Shown in pieces: positions 5,456 to 6,541 of a stretch of DNA of 6,541 nt; the first letter of the stretch is position 1; each line of letters opens with the position of its first letter. Under the pieces are notes generated by a model. It ran no database searches. It was not told the DNA's origin and saw only the letters and a list, made by a program, of their open reading frames with translations. The stretch lies in contig JAFGUR010000229.1 of the NCBI GenBank assembly GCA_016938425.1, forward strand, positions 1 through 6,541, written 5' to 3'. Made by a program: the position numbers and the translations under genes. The DNA comes from Fusobacteriaceae bacterium. Lineage in GTDB: Bacteria > Fusobacteriota > Fusobacteriia > Fusobacteriales > Fusobacteriaceae.

Positions 5456-5518
5456 CAAAACATATAAATCCTTGTTTTAATGGAACTGTACTAATAAATT
5501 TTTTTATTCGATTGAATA

Positions 5519-6184
5519 CTATTTATTTTTGTTAAAAATAATCCCATTTCCTAAAGAAACACTTTTTCCCAGTCCTATAAAATTTGGTAGAACTCCATTA
5601 AATGCAAATTCTCCTTTAATTCCAACCATCTTTTGCTCTTTAAAATTTATAATTTTTATATCTTCAAAGAAAATATCACAAATTATTTCTTTATCTGCCC
5701 AAATTCCTACACCTTTTAAAAATGAAAGAATATTTCCCACAAGAATTTTGTTTAAAAATAGTTTTTTCTCCATTTTATTTTCTAACTTATTATAAATATT
5801 AAAATTTTTCTGATTTAGTGCAAAATAAGGAGTTGAAAATTTATAAATTTTATAACCAGTACCTAACTTTATTTCTTCTTCCCAAATTTCAATATTTTTT
5901 TTAGTAATATTTACAATTTTTTCTTCAATTTTAAAACAATCTATCTGTGACACAATGGATAAAAGGGTATCTGCTCCTTCATTTATTCCAATAATAAAAA
6001 ACTTATCTTTCAAAAATTTATATTGTATCAAGGGATAGGAGTATCTCATTCCTTCTTCAATATGATTATGTATTAGGGTTTTATCTATAAATTTGTTTCC
6101 AAGAAATCCTCTTATTTTTTTCAATTCATCCTTTTTTATTAATTGGTCTGTTTCAAAGTCTATTTTGCATAACTTTATGTTCAT
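5519..6184 (-). CDS. cas6: CRISPR RNA endonuclease Cas6, Cas6b type
   Basis: The 221-residue product reads as a Cas6 riboendonuclease that cuts precursor crRNA within the repeats. The N-terminal half contains LIHNHIEEG (37-45) and YPLIQYK (50-56), then IIGINEGAD (64-72), a layout typical of Cas6b proteins. His39 and His41 correspond to the two catalytic histidines I recall from Methanococcus maripaludis Cas6b (His38/His40). The C-terminus has GEFAFNGVLP followed by a glycine-rich loop, IGLGKSVSLGNG (203-214), as in the Cas6 RNA-binding loop. Length is normal and the frame is intact. The start is set by AAGGAG (6197-6192) 7 nt before the ATG. Downstream on the same strand are a probable terminator and the candidate mini-array; upstream is an unidentified gene. 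No other cas gene is visible, so the parent system cannot be typed. Cas6b usually accompanies type I-B or serves type III. Confidence 0.82.
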   Translation of the reverse strand: MNIKLCKIDFETDQLIKKDELKKIRGFLGNKFIDKTLIHNHIEEGMRYSYPLIQYKFLKDKFFIIGINEGADTLLSIVSQIDCFKIEEKIVNITKKNIEIWEEEIKLGTGYKIYKFSTPYFALNQKNFNIYNKLENKMEKKLFLNKILVGNILSFLKGVGIWADKEIICDIFFEDIKIINFKEQKMVGIKGEFAFNGVLPNFIGLGKSVSLGNGIIFNKNK

Positions 6185-6191
6185 TTTAGTT

Positions 6192-6208
6192 CTCCTTGTT
6201 TTATTGGA
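6192..6208 (-). promoter_or_regulatory. cas6 ribosome binding site embedded in a CRISPR-repeat-like sequence
   Basis: On the minus strand TCCAATAAAACAAGGA (6208-6193) differs at one base from TCCATTAAAACAAGGA found in both 101/102-nt repeats, and at two bases from the mini-array repeat at 5223-5208. Its last bases form the AAGGAG Shine-Dalgarno of cas6 (6197-6192). It has the same sense as the putative crRNA repeats. Confidence 0.5.
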
Positions 6209-6215
6209 TGGTTTT

Positions 6216-6241
6216 TGTTGGGCAAACTCCTATGTTCGCCC
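6216..6241. repeat. Decayed single REP unit upstream of cas6
   Basis: GGGCAAACTCCTATGTTCGCCC (6220-6241, two substitutions from the intact unit GGGCGAAC-TCCCAT-GTTCGCCC). The GTAG head is lost. One stem pair is now A-C and the loop is TCCTAT. No inverted partner is present, so it looks like an old, solitary copy. It lies in the gap between cas6 and the next minus-strand frame. Confidence 0.65.
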
Positions 6242-6347
6242 TCTTGTATCAATGAATATACTGATAACTTTTAGCTATTTGACTTATTATTTTTCACAAC
6301 TAATGTTTTGAATGAATTTAAAAAAACTTTTTTAACCTTTAACCCAT

Positions 6348-6539
6348 TTAAGTATATTTAAGAATATTCATAAGATGAGTATAAAATGTAACTTTATTAT
6401 TTGCGCAATATACATTTTCTGATTTAAAAATATGAGAATTCCCATTAATATAATGTAAGATGCTTTTGTTATTACTTTTATTATATAATTCTATAAGTTC
6501 ACTACTTAAAAATTCATTTTGTAAATCATCAATAACCAT
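6348..6539 (-). CDS. Unidentified protein, probably partial at the window edge
   Basis: A minus-strand frame of 63 codons ends in TAA at 6350-6348. The first ATG is at 6539-6537, only two bases from the window end, so it may be internal to a longer gene and no ribosome binding site can be checked. The peptide is Asn- and Lys-rich and hydrophilic, with no transmembrane segment. It ends in a tyrosine- and leucine-containing stretch (FYTHLMNILKYT). No family was recognised. It runs in the same direction as cas6 with a 163-nt gap holding the decayed REP unit. It could be the tail of another CRISPR-associated gene or something unrelated. An AT-only inverted repeat at 6318-6335 (8-bp arms, then T/A-rich sequence on the minus strand) could be a weak terminator. 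Confidence 0.45.
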   Translation of the reverse strand: MVIDDLQNEFLSSELIELYNKSNNKSILHYINGNSHIFKSENVYCANNKVTFYTHLMNILKYT

Positions 6540-6541
6540 TA

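Larger units (their letters stand above)
5383..5484. repeat. 102-nt direct repeat, copy 2
   Basis: This is the partner of 5056-5156. It again joins the REP doublet to CATATAA and the tail TCCTTGTTTTAATGGA (5469-5484). After GGA the sequence diverges from copy 1 and from the mini-array repeats. The tail ends 34 nt from the cas6 stop codon. Confidence 0.85.

Noticed and set aside
5311..5535. Plus-strand 74-codon reading frame over REP copy 2
   Set aside because: No Shine-Dalgarno sequence. Similarity to the frame over copy 1 (shared PKHINPCFNG-like end) comes from repeat DNA read in phase, not from a protein family.
5529..5795. Plus-strand frames antisense to cas6 (also 6093-6311)
   Set aside because: They are shadows of the cas6 frame and of the intergenic gap, with low-complexity composition and no ribosome binding site.
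6193..6208. Third true CRISPR repeat upstream of cas6
   Set aside because: Similarity covers only 16 nt and includes the functional Shine-Dalgarno. No partner repeat lies at a CRISPR-like distance, so it is treated as a repeat-like leader, not an array unit.

Overview
The window is AT-rich with very A/T-biased codons, AGGAGG-type ribosome binding sites and short intergenic gaps. A GABA transaminase / 4-hydroxybutyrate dehydrogenase pair fits an anaerobic amino-acid and GABA fermenter. Protein style and pathway suggest a Fusobacteriota member (Fusobacterium or a close relative). This is an inference from sequence character; a Clostridium-like Firmicute cannot be excluded.

Layout. Positions 1-104 hold a GC-rich extragenic element with two hairpins, followed by a perfect 14-bp-arm palindrome. 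Positions 167-3633 carry three plus-strand metabolic genes. The first is a PLP-dependent 4-aminobutyrate aminotransferase (gabT). After a palindromic terminator-like site come an iron-dependent 4-hydroxybutyrate dehydrogenase and, 12 nt behind it, a metallo-beta-lactamase-fold lactonase; a strong terminator overlaps the lactonase stop codon. Together they read as a C4 module: GABA to succinate semialdehyde (GabT), semialdehyde to and from 4-hydroxybutyrate (4HbD), and probably gamma-butyrolactone to 4-hydroxybutyrate (lactonase). The lactonase plus dehydrogenase pairing recalls the Agrobacterium blc/att module. Positions 3731-4980 are a self-contained unit: extended -10 promoter, a seven-helix membrane diguanylate cyclase with an intact GGDEF motif but a degenerate I-site, and a terminator.

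Positions 4981-5518 contain no convincing protein gene but are dense in structure. There are two nearly identical 101/102-nt repeats. Each contains a REP-type doublet: a GTAG-headed hairpin facing an inverted GTAG-headed hairpin with complementary loops. Each doublet is fused to a sequence resembling a CRISPR repeat. Between the doublets lies what looks like a one-spacer CRISPR mini-array read on the minus strand: an extended -10 promoter, a 46-nt leader, a 30-nt repeat ending in an ATTGCGAC handle, a 37-nt spacer, and a second repeat with a decayed handle.

Positions 5519-6184 (minus) encode a Cas6b-type CRISPR RNA endonuclease. Its 3' end faces the repeats, and its ribosome binding site lies inside a repeat-like sequence. 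A third, decayed REP hairpin sits upstream of cas6. The window ends in the C-terminal part of, or a whole, unidentified minus-strand protein. No cas1, cas2, cas3 or effector gene is visible, so the Cas6 plus mini-array unit is either the edge of a larger locus or a solo remnant.
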